Assembly: GCF_027924145.1 (NCBI RefSeq)
Contig: NZ_BRVP01000001.1
Span: 1 to 64,000 of the forward strand
Reading direction: 5' to 3'
From: Neptunitalea chrysea
GTDB taxonomy: Bacteria; Bacteroidota; Bacteroidia; Flavobacteriales; Flavobacteriaceae
DNA length: 64,000 nt
Shown here piece by piece: positions 35,758 through 45,468 of this stretch. The stretch's first letter is position 1. Each line of letters starts with the position of its first letter. A program made the position numbers and the translations under genes. Under the pieces are notes generated by a model. It saw only the letters and a list, made by a program, of their open reading frames with translations, was not told where the DNA came from and ran no database searches.

Positions 35758-38700
35758 ATGTCTGAAAACAAAACAATTAGACTTAACAGAGTACTTAGGG
35801 AATTGAATATTTCTTTGGACCGTGCTGTGGAGTTTTTGACCTCTAAGGGACATGAGGTCGAAGCACGTCCTACTACCAAAATATCAGGAGAAGTATATGA
35901 TATTTTGCAACAGGGATTTCAAACCGATAAGAGTAAAAAAGTTGCGTCTAAAGAGGTGGGCGAGGAAAAGCGAAAAGAGAAAGAGGCGATTCGTATTGAG
36001 CTTGAGAAGGAGCAAGAGCTTAAACGAAAAATGTCGGAAGAGGTGGTGAAGGCAAGAGTTCAACTTAGCGGACCTAAAACTATTGGTAAAATAGATTTAG
36101 AAGCGGCTAAAGAAGAAGTGCCTGCGCCTGCAGAAGAGCCTGTTAAAGAAGTAGCTAAGCCTGAAGTAGAAGCGAAGCCGAACGTGGTAGCTGAGAAAGA
36201 AGAAAAAGAGGAGAAAGAGCCTGTGGTACAAGAAGCCCCGAAAGCGGAAGAACCAAAAGCAGAAGCTCTAAAAGTAGAAGCTCCAAAAGCAGAAGAAGCG
36301 CCTAAGGTTGAGGAAAAGAAAGTGGTAGAGGAAAAGAAACCTGAAGCAGGTGTTGTTAAAAAGGAAGGTAAGCTTTTTGTTAAAGAAAATATCTTTAAAA
36401 AGGACACTGCTTTTAAAAGAGAGCGTGATTCTAAAGAGACATCACAAAACAGACCTCCTCATTCTAAGCCTCAGTTTAATAAAGTAAGACAAGATAAAAA
36501 GTTTACTCCTAAGCCTGAATCTCCTAAGGCTAAAGAACAACCGCGTCAACCGGAAAAACCTGATAATGAAACTCCAGAAAATCAGGAACCAGAAGTAATT
36601 CAGACAAAATATAAAAAGCTTTCAGGTCCTAAGCTTGTAGGTGAGAAGATAGATCTTACCAAGTTTGAAAAGCCTAAAAAGAAGAAAGAAGATCCGAAAG
36701 ATAAAAAGGATAACAACCGTCCTAATAAAGAGCGTAGAACAAAACGTAGAAGAATTTCGGGAGATTCTAACAATAGTAATGGCAATAATAACGCCAATAA
36801 TAGCGGAGGTAATAACCGTAATAATAACAATCAGCGCCCTAATAACAATAATAACAAACCTAGAAGAGGTGGCGTAAGTAAATTTAAGCCTGTTACTAAA
36901 GTAGAGCCGACTGAGGAAGATGTACAAAAACAAGTACGTGAAACCCTTGAAAAATTGCAAGGGAAGGGTGCTAAAAATAAAGGTGCTAAATATCGTAGAG
37001 AAAAAAGAGATTCTCACCGTCAGAAAACGGAAGACGTATTAGCATTACAACAAGCAGAAAGTAAGTTATTAAAAGTAACCGAGTTTGTTACGGTTGCAGA
37101 AGTAGCCACCATGATGGATGTGCCAATTAATAAAGTAATTGGAGCATGTATGTCTTTAGGTATTATGGTTACCATGAACCAGCGTTTAGATGCAGAGACG
37201 CTTTCTATTGTTGCTGATGAGTTTGGATATGAAGTTGAATTTGTAACGGCTGATATTGAAGAGGCAATTCAGGAAGAGCCAGATGCAGAAGAAGATTTAG
37301 TAGCTAGGGCTCCTATTGTAACAGTAATGGGGCATGTAGATCACGGTAAAACATCGTTGTTAGATTATGTTCGTCAAGAAAATGTAATTGCTGGTGAAAG
37401 TGGTGGTATTACGCAGCACATAGGTGCTTACGGGGTACAATTAGAAGGTGGACAGAAAATTACATTCTTAGATACACCTGGTCACGAAGCGTTTACCGCG
37501 ATGCGTGCTAGAGGTGCTCAGGTAACCGATATTGCTATTATTGTAATTGCTGCAGATGATGATATCATGCCGCAAACAAAAGAAGCTATTTCACATGCGC
37601 AGGCAGCTGGTGTACCTATGATATTTGCAATTAATAAGGTTGATAAGTCTACTGCGAATCCTGATAAGATTAAAGAAAGACTTGCTAGTATGAATTTACT
37701 AGTGGAAGATTGGGGTGGTAGTATTCAGTCACACGATATTTCTGCTAAAAAGGGAACAGGAGTTTCTGAATTACTTGAGAAAGTGTTGTTAGAAGCTGAG
37801 ATATTAGACTTGAAGGCGAATCCTAAAAAGGCTTCGGCAGGTACTGTAGTAGAAGCTTTCCTAGATAAAGGTAGAGGTTATGTAGCTACTATCTTAGTGC
37901 AGTCGGGTACGTTGAAAATAGGGGATTATGTATTGGCTGGTAAGCATAGCGGTAAGGTAAAAGCGATGCATGATGAGCGTGGTAATATAGTTAAAGAGGC
38001 AGGGCCTTCTACACCGATATCTATTTTAGGTTTAGATGGTGCTCCGCAGGCAGGTGATAAGTTTAATGTTTTTGAAGATGAAAAAGAAGCGAAACAGATT
38101 GCTACCAAAAGAACTCAGTTACAGCGTGAACAATCGGTTAGAACGCAACGTCATATTACCCTTGATGAAATTGGTAGACGTATTGCTTTAGGCGACTTTA
38201 AAGAGTTGAATATTATACTTAAAGGTGACGTGGATGGATCGGTTGAGGCATTAACAGATTCGTTCCAGAAATTGTCTACTGAGGAAATTCAGGTGAATAT
38301 TATTCACAAGGCAGTGGGGCCTATTACGGAATCGGATGTATTGTTAGCTTCGGCTTCAGATGCAATTATTATCGGATTTAATGTTAGGCCTATGGGTAAT
38401 GCTAGGTCTATTGCAGATAAGGAAGAAATTGATATTAGAACATATTCTATCATTTATGACGCTATAAACGATCTTAAAGATGCGATGGAGGGGATGCTTT
38501 CTCCAGAGATGAAAGAAGAGATTACGGGTACTGCGGAAATACGTGAAACATTCAAAATATCTAAAGTAGGTACAATTGCCGGATGTATGGTTATGGATGG
38601 TAAAATCTTCAGAAACTCTAGAATACGTCTTATTAGAGACGGTGTGGTAATATTTACCGGAGAGTTGACTTCCTTGAAACGTTTTAAAGATGACGTTAAA

Positions 38701-38814
38701 GAGGTGTCTAAAGGATATGATTGTGGATTACAGATTAAGAACTATAACGACATTAAGGAAAGTGATATAGTAGAAGCTTTCCAGGAGGTTGCTGTGATGA
38801 AAAAAATCAAGTAA
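35758..38814 (+). CDS. infB: translation initiation factor IF-2
   Basis: IF-2 is the GTPase that places initiator tRNA on the ribosome. The 1018-residue protein has an IF2-N module at the start ([20 protein letters not shown]). A long low-complexity region (about 60-400) follows, first rich in Ala/Glu/Lys/Pro and then in Asn/Gly/Arg, and then a second IF2-N module (about 440-500). The G domain begins near residue 515 with G1 GHVDHGKTS (about 525), DTPGHEAF and NKVDKS. The C-terminal domains II-IV follow. It ends the rimP operon at a strong terminator. The Asn-rich stretch (about 335-370) is unusual in composition. Confidence 0.97.
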   Translation: MSENKTIRLNRVLRELNISLDRAVEFLTSKGHEVEARPTTKISGEVYDILQQGFQTDKSKKVASKEVGEEKRKEKEAIRIELEKEQELKRKMSEEVVKARVQLSGPKTIGKIDLEAAKEEVPAPAEEPVKEVAKPEVEAKPNVVAEKEEKEEKEPVVQEAPKAEEPKAEALKVEAPKAEEAPKVEEKKVVEEKKPEAGVVKKEGKLFVKENIFKKDTAFKRERDSKETSQNRPPHSKPQFNKVRQDKKFTPKPESPKAKEQPRQPEKPDNETPENQEPEVIQTKYKKLSGPKLVGEKIDLTKFEKPKKKKEDPKDKKDNNRPNKERRTKRRRISGDSNNSNGNNNANNSGGNNRNNNNQRPNNNNNKPRRGGVSKFKPVTKVEPTEEDVQKQVRETLEKLQGKGAKNKGAKYRREKRDSHRQKTEDVLALQQAESKLLKVTEFVTVAEVATMMDVPINKVIGACMSLGIMVTMNQRLDAETLSIVADEFGYEVEFVTADIEEAIQEEPDAEEDLVARAPIVTVMGHVDHGKTSLLDYVRQENVIAGESGGITQHIGAYGVQLEGGQKITFLDTPGHEAFTAMRARGAQVTDIAIIVIAADDDIMPQTKEAISHAQAAGVPMIFAINKVDKSTANPDKIKERLASMNLLVEDWGGSIQSHDISAKKGTGVSELLEKVLLEAEILDLKANPKKASAGTVVEAFLDKGRGYVATILVQSGTLKIGDYVLAGKHSGKVKAMHDERGNIVKEAGPSTPISILGLDGAPQAGDKFNVFEDEKEAKQIATKRTQLQREQSVRTQRHITLDEIGRRIALGDFKELNIILKGDVDGSVEALTDSFQKLSTEEIQVNIIHKAVGPITESDVLLASASDAIIIGFNVRPMGNARSIADKEEIDIRTYSIIYDAINDLKDAMEGMLSPEMKEEITGTAEIRETFKISKVGTIAGCMVMDGKIFRNSRIRLIRDGVVIFTGELTSLKRFKDDVKEVSKGYDCGLQIKNYNDIKESDIVEAFQEVAVMKKIK

Positions 38815-38836
38815 CTTCTAAAATAAATGTTACAAT

Positions 38837-38872
38837 AAAAAAAGCGGCTTTTGTAAAAAAGCCGCTTTTTTT
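38837..38872 (+). terminator. rho-independent terminator after infB
   Basis: AAAAAAAGCGGCTTTT and AAAAGCCGCTTTTTTT form a long perfect stem with a four-base loop and end in a T run. It closes the rimP-nusA-infB operon. Confidence 0.92.
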
Positions 38873-38877
38873 ATTTA

Positions 38878-38970
38878 CTCAATAATTGAGATGAAATGTG
38901 CTGAGACTTGTCTCGAAATAGAAGTACAATGCTTGCTAAATGTTTCGTGGGTTTGCCTCTGAGTAGTTTA
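38878..38970 (+). repeat. dispersed hairpin repeat, copy 3 (extended)
   Basis: CTCAATAATTGAG (38878-38890) begins the unit as in copies 1 and 2. It is followed by AAATGTGCT, the perfect hairpin GAGAC-TT-GTCTC and CGAAATAGAAGTA. A second, diverged version of the hairpin half then follows (AAATGTTTCGTGGGTTTGCC..GAGTAGTTTA, about 38938-38970). The final TTA of the repeat is the stop codon of the minus-strand SPOR gene. Confidence 0.75.
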
Positions 38971-39354
38971 CTGTTTTGGGTTTATAACAAACGCATTTGG
39001 GTAAAATTCTTTGATAGCTGTAAGTTCTTTGTCGGCTTCTAAGCGCTTTCTGTATTTGCCAATTTTTATTTTATAATTAGGGTACTCGTAATACATGTCT
39101 ACAATCCATTCTGGATGATTTTCACGAACCTCCTTTAGGGTTTCTAATGCATTGGGTTTATTGCCGCTAAAAATCTGTACAGTATAGATTTTATCGAAGC
39201 TCTCGTTGGGTCCGATGCTTTTTTTAAGGGTTATTAGTTTTTCGATAACCGGACTCTGTTCTATAATTTTTTTTGACTCAGGAATGCTATCTTGTGCAGT
39301 GCATAACTGGGTAGATAAGGCTGTTCCGAATAGGATGTAGTAAAACGTTTTCAT
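38968..39354 (-). CDS. SPOR domain-containing exported protein
   Basis: This small protein has a signal peptide and one SPOR-like domain. I place the start at the internal Met (MKTFYYILFGTALS), 15 bases after the first possible ATG at 39369, because the signal peptide begins there, with cleavage expected near LCTAQ; this gives 128 residues. The SPOR part (about 55-125) shows YTVQIFSG, a long helix with LKEVRENHPEW, and YKIKIGKYRKRLEADKEL, the two strand-helix repeats that bind denuded peptidoglycan glycans in known members. The last codons run into a dispersed repeat that supplies the stop. Confidence 0.8.
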   Translation of the reverse strand: MKTFYYILFGTALSTQLCTAQDSIPESKKIIEQSPVIEKLITLKKSIGPNESFDKIYTVQIFSGNKPNALETLKEVRENHPEWIVDMYYEYPNYKIKIGKYRKRLEADKELTAIKEFYPNAFVINPKQ

Positions 39355-39494
39355 TCTTAAAATTCTCATATTGAATACTTAATAGTGCAAAATTAAAATA
39401 TATTTAAGATGTTGGTTAAAACTGTTATTATTTAGAATCTATATAAATTAATAATTAACGCTTCTTTAGCATTTCTTAACTCAACTTGATATTG

Positions 39495-39502
39495 TATTTT
39501 TG
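39495..39502 (+). promoter_or_regulatory. -7 element for the act-cox operon
   Basis: TATTTTTG fits TAnnTTTG. No TTG lies at the expected distance, so the promoter may need an activator. Transcription would start near 39508 with a leader of about 75 bases. Confidence 0.45.
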
Positions 39503-39523
39503 CTCACAGTTCATCACGAATCT

Positions 39524-39547
39524 ATGATTTTTATCATTGTAAAAATC
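39524..39547 (+). promoter_or_regulatory. nested palindromes in the act-cox leader
   Basis: ATGAT-TTTT-ATCAT (39524-39537) has the form of CRP/FNR-family operators (TGA-N6-TCA). Overlapping it, GATTTTTA (39526-39533) pairs perfectly with TAAAAATC (39540-39547) and could form an mRNA hairpin. The same ATGAT-N4-ATCAT pattern recurs at 53486-53499. Both readings are possible. Confidence 0.45.
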
Positions 39548-39582
39548 GTGCCAAATTTAGATTGATAATACAATTTATTAAT

Positions 39583-40917
39583 ATGAAAAAGGTGAAACAC
39601 CGCAATTCAGCCTCGAGTATTTTAGGGTTAAGTCTAGCACTTCTGCTAGCATTTTCTACCACTGTTTTTTCGCAAGAAACTGACACAGCCGCAGCAGCTA
39701 CAGAAACCACTGCAGATGCAAGCGTCGGTGCTGGTGATCCTGTGAATGGAAAGAAACTATTTAATACCAATTGTGCCGCTTGTCACAATTTGGATAAAAA
39801 AATGACTGGTCCTGCGTTGAGAGGTGTGGGAGATAAGCATGATAAGGAATGGTTGTACAGTTGGATTCACAATAGTAGTGCGTTAATCGCTTCAGGTGAT
39901 GCTGATGCTGTTAAGATATTTGAAGAGTTTAATAAAACGCCTATGACAGCGTTTCCGCAGTTGTCGGAAGCTGAGATAGATGATATTATTGCTTATACAA
40001 TGGCTCCTAAGCCTGCGCCACCGGTTCCGCCGACTGTGTCAGGAGAAGGGGGAGGGGAAGGTTCTTCGGGTGGTATTGATACTAATATAGTGTTGGCTGC
40101 TTTAGCACTTGGTTTTGCGTTAATGATTGCGATGCTTTATGTGGTTAATCAAACATTAAGAAGAATTGCTGAGGCGAATGGTATTGAACTTCAGAAAGAA
40201 AGTGAAAAGAGATTGCCGTTATGGAAAGCGTTTATTCAAAATCAATTCTTGGTAATTGTTTCTGTGATATTGTTATTGTTGGTGTCTGCATGGTTTGCTT
40301 ATGGCTACTTAATGCAGGTGGGTGTTGATCAGGGGTATAAGCCTAATCAGCCAATTCATTTCTCTCACAGAATTCACGCTGGTGATAATGGTATTGATTG
40401 TAAATACTGTCACTCTTCTGCAAGAGTTAGTAAAACTTCTGGTATTCCTTCTTTAAATGTTTGTATGAACTGTCATAAAAATATTAGTGAAGTAGCTGAG
40501 ACTACGGCTACACCAGATCATTCAAAAGAATTTTACGATGAGCAAATCCAAAAGTTGTATAAAGCAACTGGTTGGGATGCTGAAAATATGAAATATACTG
40601 GTGAGACTGATCCTGTTAAATGGGTTCGTATTCATAACTTACCAGACTTTGCTTACTTTAATCACTCACAACACGTTACTGTAGCAGGAGTTGAGTGCCA
40701 GAAATGTCACGGTCCTGTAGAAACATTTGAGGTAATGGAGCAATTTGCGCCACTTACTATGGGATGGTGTATTAACTGCCACCGTGAAACAAATGTGAAA
40801 ATGGAAGGTAATGAGTACTATGAGAAAATCCACGAACAACTTTATAAAAAGTATGGTAGAAAAGATTTTACTATTGCTGAGATGGGTGGGTTAGAATGTG
40901 GTAAGTGTCACTATTAA
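39583..40917 (+). CDS. actA: alternative complex III subunit A, multiheme cytochrome c
   Basis: ActA is the multiheme c-type subunit of alternative complex III, the quinol:cytochrome c oxidoreductase that replaces bc1. The start is taken at ATG 39583 (MKKVKH, 444 aa), not at an upstream TTG. A signal peptide (cleavage near VFSQ) precedes a mono-heme c domain (CAACH, with a later Met ligand in NKTPMTAFPQL). A Pro/Gly linker and membrane helices (about 170-190 and 220-245) come next, then a five-heme domain: CKYCH, CMNCH, CQKCH, CINCH and CGKCH. Six hemes in total, the first domain being a fusion to the pentaheme core. It is the first gene of the act-cox operon. Confidence 0.92.
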   Translation: MKKVKHRNSASSILGLSLALLLAFSTTVFSQETDTAAAATETTADASVGAGDPVNGKKLFNTNCAACHNLDKKMTGPALRGVGDKHDKEWLYSWIHNSSALIASGDADAVKIFEEFNKTPMTAFPQLSEAEIDDIIAYTMAPKPAPPVPPTVSGEGGGEGSSGGIDTNIVLAALALGFALMIAMLYVVNQTLRRIAEANGIELQKESEKRLPLWKAFIQNQFLVIVSVILLLLVSAWFAYGYLMQVGVDQGYKPNQPIHFSHRIHAGDNGIDCKYCHSSARVSKTSGIPSLNVCMNCHKNISEVAETTATPDHSKEFYDEQIQKLYKATGWDAENMKYTGETDPVKWVRIHNLPDFAYFNHSQHVTVAGVECQKCHGPVETFEVMEQFAPLTMGWCINCHRETNVKMEGNEYYEKIHEQLYKKYGRKDFTIAEMGGLECGKCHY

Positions 40918-40947
40918 TATTGTTAAAGAGCTAATTTTATATATAAC

Positions 40948-43900
40948 ATGGCATCAAACAAAAAATACTGGAAAAGTGTTGAGGAGTTAAATCCTGATAG
41001 CTCTATTGTTGATACACTAAAACAGAATGAGTTTGTAGATGAGATTCCTGTAGATGAGTTCTTAGGAGATAAGCAGTCTTTGGATTCGTCTTCAACTACA
41101 CGAAGAGATTTTTTAAAGTTTGTTGGGTTTAGTACTGCAGCTGCTACTTTAGCAGCGTGTGAAGGGCCTGTTAAACACGCTATACCTTATGTTGTGCAGC
41201 CGGAAGAAATTCGTCCGGGTGTGGCTAACTACTACGCTTCTACGATTGCGGATGGGTATGACTTTGCAAGTGTTTTAGTTAAAACAAGAGAGGGTCGTCC
41301 AATTTTCATTAACAATCATGATAAGGCGACGGTTAATAGTAGTGCTAATGCTCGTGTAGTTGCTTCTGTATTATCTATGTATGATAGTATGCGAGTGCAG
41401 GGTCCTAAAAAAGGAGGTAATAGTACTGACTGGGCAACTTTAAATACTGATGTGAAAGCTGGTATTAAGAATGCCAAAGCAGCAGGTAAAGAAGTTGTTT
41501 TCTTAACACAAACTTTTGCAAGTCCATCTACGTCAAAGCTTATTAGTGAGTTTTCTGAGAGTGTTGGTGGCGTGAAGCATGTTGTGTATGATGCAATATC
41601 TGAAGATGCTGCGTTAAATGCATTTGAGGCTAAATATGGTGTAAGAGCCATGGCTGATTATGATTTTGCAAAAGCAGATGTTGTGATTTCATTTGGTGCT
41701 GATATTTTAGGAGATTGGCAAGGTGGTGGTTTCGAAAGCGGTTACGCTAAGAAAAAAGTACCTACGCATGGAAAAATGAATAAGCACTTCCAATTTGAAT
41801 CTAATATGAGTCTTACAGGGGCTAATGCAGATGTTAGAGTTGCATTAAAGCCTAGTGAGGTTAAAATAGCATTGGCTAAGTTTTACGGTTATGTAACTGG
41901 TGTTTCTTATGGAGGGTCACTTTCTGAGAAAGCAGAAGAAGCTGTAAAAGCTGCGGCTAAGGCATATAAAGCTGCTGGAGGTAAAGCGGTTGTTGTTACA
42001 GGGATAAAAGATGTAACAGCACAATCTTTAGTGTTAGAAATGAACGAAGGTAAGTCTGAGGTGTTTGATGCCGAAGCGCCATTAAAGGTTCGTTCTGGTA
42101 ATGCTAATGCAGTGGCATCGTTAATTGCTGATATGAAAGCTGGTAAAGTTGGAGTATTGGTTACAGCGGGTGTTAATCCTATGTATACATTAGCGGATGC
42201 TGAAGGTTTTGCTGCTGGTTTAGAAAAAGTTGGTTTGTCGGTTGCTTTCTCTATGAAAGAGGATGAGACTTCAACTAAAACTACTTATGTTGCTGCTACT
42301 CCTCATTACTTGGAGTCTTGGGGTGATGTAGAAATTAAAAAAGGTCATTATAGTTTAATGCAGCCTACTATCAAGCCATTATTTGATACGTTACAGTTTC
42401 AGGATGCCTTGTTAACATGGATGGGTAGTGATGTTGCTTACTATGATTATATAAAATCTAACTGGACTGATACTATTTTAGGGGGTTCAGGATGGAATCA
42501 AGCTTTACATGACGGTGTGTTTACTTCTTCAACTCCTGTAGTTTTGGAGGAAATGGATCCGGAAGGTGAGCCTGTTGAGATGTCTGGTGTTAGTGCTGGT
42601 GAATTAGCTTTAAAGTTATCAAAAACATCAGTTCCTGGTGGTTTTGAATTGGTATTGTATGCTAAGACAGGTATGGGAGACGGGCAACAAGCTAATAACC
42701 CTTGGTTACAAGAATTTCCTGATCCAATTACCAGAACATCTTGGGATAACTACTTAACAATTTCTATTGATGATGCTAAAGGTAAGTTTGAAAACTGGAA
42801 TGTTGATAACGGTGCACTAGATGGAGATTTAGCCAATGTTACTGTAAATGGAGTAACCATTACAAATGTTCCTGTGTTAATTCAACCGGGGCAGGCCAAA
42901 GGAACTGTTGGTTTATCGTTTGGTTACGGTAGAGAGCTTGGTGTTAAAGAAGAAATGAAAACAGGTGTAAATGCGTTTAAGTTTTACACTGATTTTAATA
43001 ATGTGCAGTCTGTTTCTTTTGAAAAGGCTAACGGAACACATGAGTTTGCATGTATTCAGTTGCACAATACATTAATGGGTAGAGGTGATATCTTAAAAGA
43101 TACAACATTAGCTACTTTTAATGATGAAAAACCAGAGGTTTGGAATCCGCAACCTCAGGTTTCTTTAGATCATCAGGAAGTTCCTTCTACAACAGTTAGT
43201 TTGTGGGATGATTTTGATAGATCTATAGGTCATCACTTTAATTTATCTATTGACTTAAATGCTTGTACGGGTTGTGGTGCTTGTGTGATTGCTTGCCATG
43301 CCGAGAACAACGTTCCTGTAGTTGGTAAGTCAGAGGTGAGAAGATCAAGAGATATGCACTGGTTGCGTATTGATAGATATTATTCGGCAGAAGAGACTTT
43401 TATTGAAGATGTTGAAGTTGTTGAAAATATTTCAGGATTAGGAGAGTCTTTATCTACTTTTGGTGAGTTAGAGCATCCTGGAGTTAATCCTCAGGTAGCT
43501 TTCCAACCTGTAATGTGTCAGCATTGTAACCATGCTCCTTGTGAAACTGTTTGTCCGGTTGCGGCAACATCACATGGTAAGCAAGGTCAAAACCATATGG
43601 CTTATAACCGTTGTGTAGGTACTCGTTACTGTGCAAACAACTGTCCTTATAAAGTACGTAGATTTAACTGGTTCTTGTATAATGAAAACGATGCGTTTGA
43701 TTATCACATGAATGATGATTTAGGTAGAATGGTACTTAATCCAGATGTAGTTGTTCGTTCGAGAGGGGTAATGGAAAAATGTTCAATGTGTATTCAAATG
43801 ACACAAAAGACCATTTTAGATGCTAAGAGAGACGGAAGAGTAATTAAAGACGGTGAATTCCAAACAGCTTGTTCTGCGGCTTGTAGCTCAGGAGCAATGA

Positions 43901-44040
43901 CTTTTGGAGATATCAACGACAACGAAAGTAAGATAGCAGAATTAAAAGAGAGCGACAGAATGTATCACTTATTAGAGCATATAGGAACACAGCCAAATGT
44001 TTTCTATCATGTGAAAGTTAGAAATACAGAAGAAGCTTAA
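40948..44040 (+). CDS. actB: alternative complex III subunit B, molybdopterin-oxidoreductase-like with Fe-S clusters
   Basis: ActB is the large peripheral subunit. The 1030-residue protein has an internal twin-arginine motif (TRRDFLKFVGF, about residues 51-61), the hallmark of TAT-variant-translocated molybdopterin oxidoreductases. The molybdopterin-like part (about 75-745) has no obvious Cys or Ser cofactor ligand and is thought to be empty in this family. The C-terminal ferredoxin part carries four Cys motifs: CTGCGACVIAC (from about 773), CQHCNHAPCETVC (about 857), CANNCPYKVRRFNW and CSMC paired with CSAAC. They would hold Fe-S clusters passing electrons from quinol to the hemes. It lies 30 bases after actA. 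Confidence 0.93.
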   Translation: MASNKKYWKSVEELNPDSSIVDTLKQNEFVDEIPVDEFLGDKQSLDSSSTTRRDFLKFVGFSTAAATLAACEGPVKHAIPYVVQPEEIRPGVANYYASTIADGYDFASVLVKTREGRPIFINNHDKATVNSSANARVVASVLSMYDSMRVQGPKKGGNSTDWATLNTDVKAGIKNAKAAGKEVVFLTQTFASPSTSKLISEFSESVGGVKHVVYDAISEDAALNAFEAKYGVRAMADYDFAKADVVISFGADILGDWQGGGFESGYAKKKVPTHGKMNKHFQFESNMSLTGANADVRVALKPSEVKIALAKFYGYVTGVSYGGSLSEKAEEAVKAAAKAYKAAGGKAVVVTGIKDVTAQSLVLEMNEGKSEVFDAEAPLKVRSGNANAVASLIADMKAGKVGVLVTAGVNPMYTLADAEGFAAGLEKVGLSVAFSMKEDETSTKTTYVAATPHYLESWGDVEIKKGHYSLMQPTIKPLFDTLQFQDALLTWMGSDVAYYDYIKSNWTDTILGGSGWNQALHDGVFTSSTPVVLEEMDPEGEPVEMSGVSAGELALKLSKTSVPGGFELVLYAKTGMGDGQQANNPWLQEFPDPITRTSWDNYLTISIDDAKGKFENWNVDNGALDGDLANVTVNGVTITNVPVLIQPGQAKGTVGLSFGYGRELGVKEEMKTGVNAFKFYTDFNNVQSVSFEKANGTHEFACIQLHNTLMGRGDILKDTTLATFNDEKPEVWNPQPQVSLDHQEVPSTTVSLWDDFDRSIGHHFNLSIDLNACTGCGACVIACHAENNVPVVGKSEVRRSRDMHWLRIDRYYSAEETFIEDVEVVENISGLGESLSTFGELEHPGVNPQVAFQPVMCQHCNHAPCETVCPVAATSHGKQGQNHMAYNRCVGTRYCANNCPYKVRRFNWFLYNENDAFDYHMNDDLGRMVLNPDVVVRSRGVMEKCSMCIQMTQKTILDAKRDGRVIKDGEFQTACSAACSSGAMTFGDINDNESKIAELKESDRMYHLLEHIGTQPNVFYHVKVRNTEEA

Positions 44041-44076
44041 ACAAATTATTAATAAAGAAACAATTTATAAAGTATT

Positions 44077-45468
44077 ATGGCGTCGCATTACGAAGCACCT
44101 ATACGTAGACCCTTAGTTACAGGAGATAAAACTTATCACGATGTAACTGTAGATGTAGCTGCTCCTGTAGAAGGAAGAGCAAACAAACAATGGTGGATAG
44201 TGTTTTCAATATCACTAGCAGCTTTTGTGTGGGGTTTAGGATGTATAATTTACACGGTTTCCACAGGTATTGGTACTTGGGGATTGAATAAGACTGTTGG
44301 ATGGGCCTGGGATATTACCAACTTTGTATGGTGGGTAGGTATCGGGCACGCCGGAACTCTTATTTCTGCAGTACTTTTATTATTCCGTCAAAAGTGGAGA
44401 ATGGCTATTAACCGTTCTGCAGAGGCAATGACAATTTTCTCGGTAGTTCAGGCAGGTTTATTTCCAATTATTCACATGGGACGTCCATGGTTAGGATATT
44501 GGGTATTGCCAATACCAAACCAATTCGGTTCGTTATGGGTTAACTTTAACTCTCCGTTGCTTTGGGATGTATTTGCGATTTCTACTTATTTGTCTGTTTC
44601 TTTAGTGTTCTGGTGGACAGGTCTACTTCCTGACTTTGCAATGCTTAGAGATAGAGCAGTAAAACCTTTCCAAAAGAAAATTTACAGTCTTGTTAGTTTT
44701 GGATGGAGTGGACGTGCTAAAGATTGGCAACGTTTTGAAGAAGTATCTTTGGTACTTGCTGGTTTAGCAACTCCGTTAGTACTTTCTGTGCACACCATCG
44801 TATCTATGGACTTTGCAACTTCGGTTATTCCGGGTTGGCATACTACCATTTTCCCTCCATACTTTGTTGCAGGGGCAATCTTCTCAGGATTTGCAATGGT
44901 AAACACGTTATTGATTATTATGAGAAAGGTATGTCACCTAGAGGCATACATTACACTACAGCATATTGAGTTGATGAACCTTGTAATTATGATTACAGGA
45001 TCTATTGTTGGATGTGCCTATATTACAGAGCTCTTTATTGCATGGTATTCAGGAGTTGAATACGAACAATATGCGTTCTTAAACAGAGCTACAGGACCTT
45101 ACTGGTGGGCATATTTCATGATGATGTCTTGTAACGTGTTCTCACCTCAGTTTATGTGGTTCAAAAAACTGAGAACAAGTATTATGTTCTCGTTCTTTAT
45201 CTCTATTGTAGTAAACGTAGGGATGTGGTTTGAGCGTTTCGTTATTATTGTTACCTCATTGCACAGAGACTTTTTACCATCATCATGGACAATGTTCTCT
45301 CCTACATTTGTAGATATAGGAATTTATGTTGGTACTATTGGATTCTTCTTTGTATTGTTCTTATTATATTCTAGAACATTCCCTGTAATTGCACAGGCAG
45401 AGGTAAAATCTATTTTGAAATCATCTGGTGAAAAATATAAAAAATTAAGAGACGGCGATCATGAGTAA
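44077..45468 (+). CDS. actC: alternative complex III subunit C, NrfD/PsrC-like membrane protein
   Basis: ActC is the NrfD-type membrane subunit that holds a quinol-binding site. The 463-residue protein has about ten helices, starting near residue 40. Conserved features include GIGHAGTLISAVLLLFRQKWR with the His near the membrane face, IHMGRPWLGYW and SVHTIVSMDFATSVIPGWHTT, motifs I associate with ActC/ActF proteins. No cofactor ligands are needed. Its last codons overlap the actD start by eight bases, so the two are translationally coupled. Confidence 0.93.
   Translation: MASHYEAPIRRPLVTGDKTYHDVTVDVAAPVEGRANKQWWIVFSISLAAFVWGLGCIIYTVSTGIGTWGLNKTVGWAWDITNFVWWVGIGHAGTLISAVLLLFRQKWRMAINRSAEAMTIFSVVQAGLFPIIHMGRPWLGYWVLPIPNQFGSLWVNFNSPLLWDVFAISTYLSVSLVFWWTGLLPDFAMLRDRAVKPFQKKIYSLVSFGWSGRAKDWQRFEEVSLVLAGLATPLVLSVHTIVSMDFATSVIPGWHTTIFPPYFVAGAIFSGFAMVNTLLIIMRKVCHLEAYITLQHIELMNLVIMITGSIVGCAYITELFIAWYSGVEYEQYAFLNRATGPYWWAYFMMMSCNVFSPQFMWFKKLRTSIMFSFFISIVVNVGMWFERFVIIVTSLHRDFLPSSWTMFSPTFVDIGIYVGTIGFFFVLFLLYSRTFPVIAQAEVKSILKSSGEKYKKLRDGDHE

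Noticed and set aside
36060-37017. Several minus-strand frames rich in Ser, Phe, Leu or Ile opposite infB
   Set aside because: They are the complement of the Lys/Glu/Asn-rich low-complexity linker of IF-2; composition follows from that bias.
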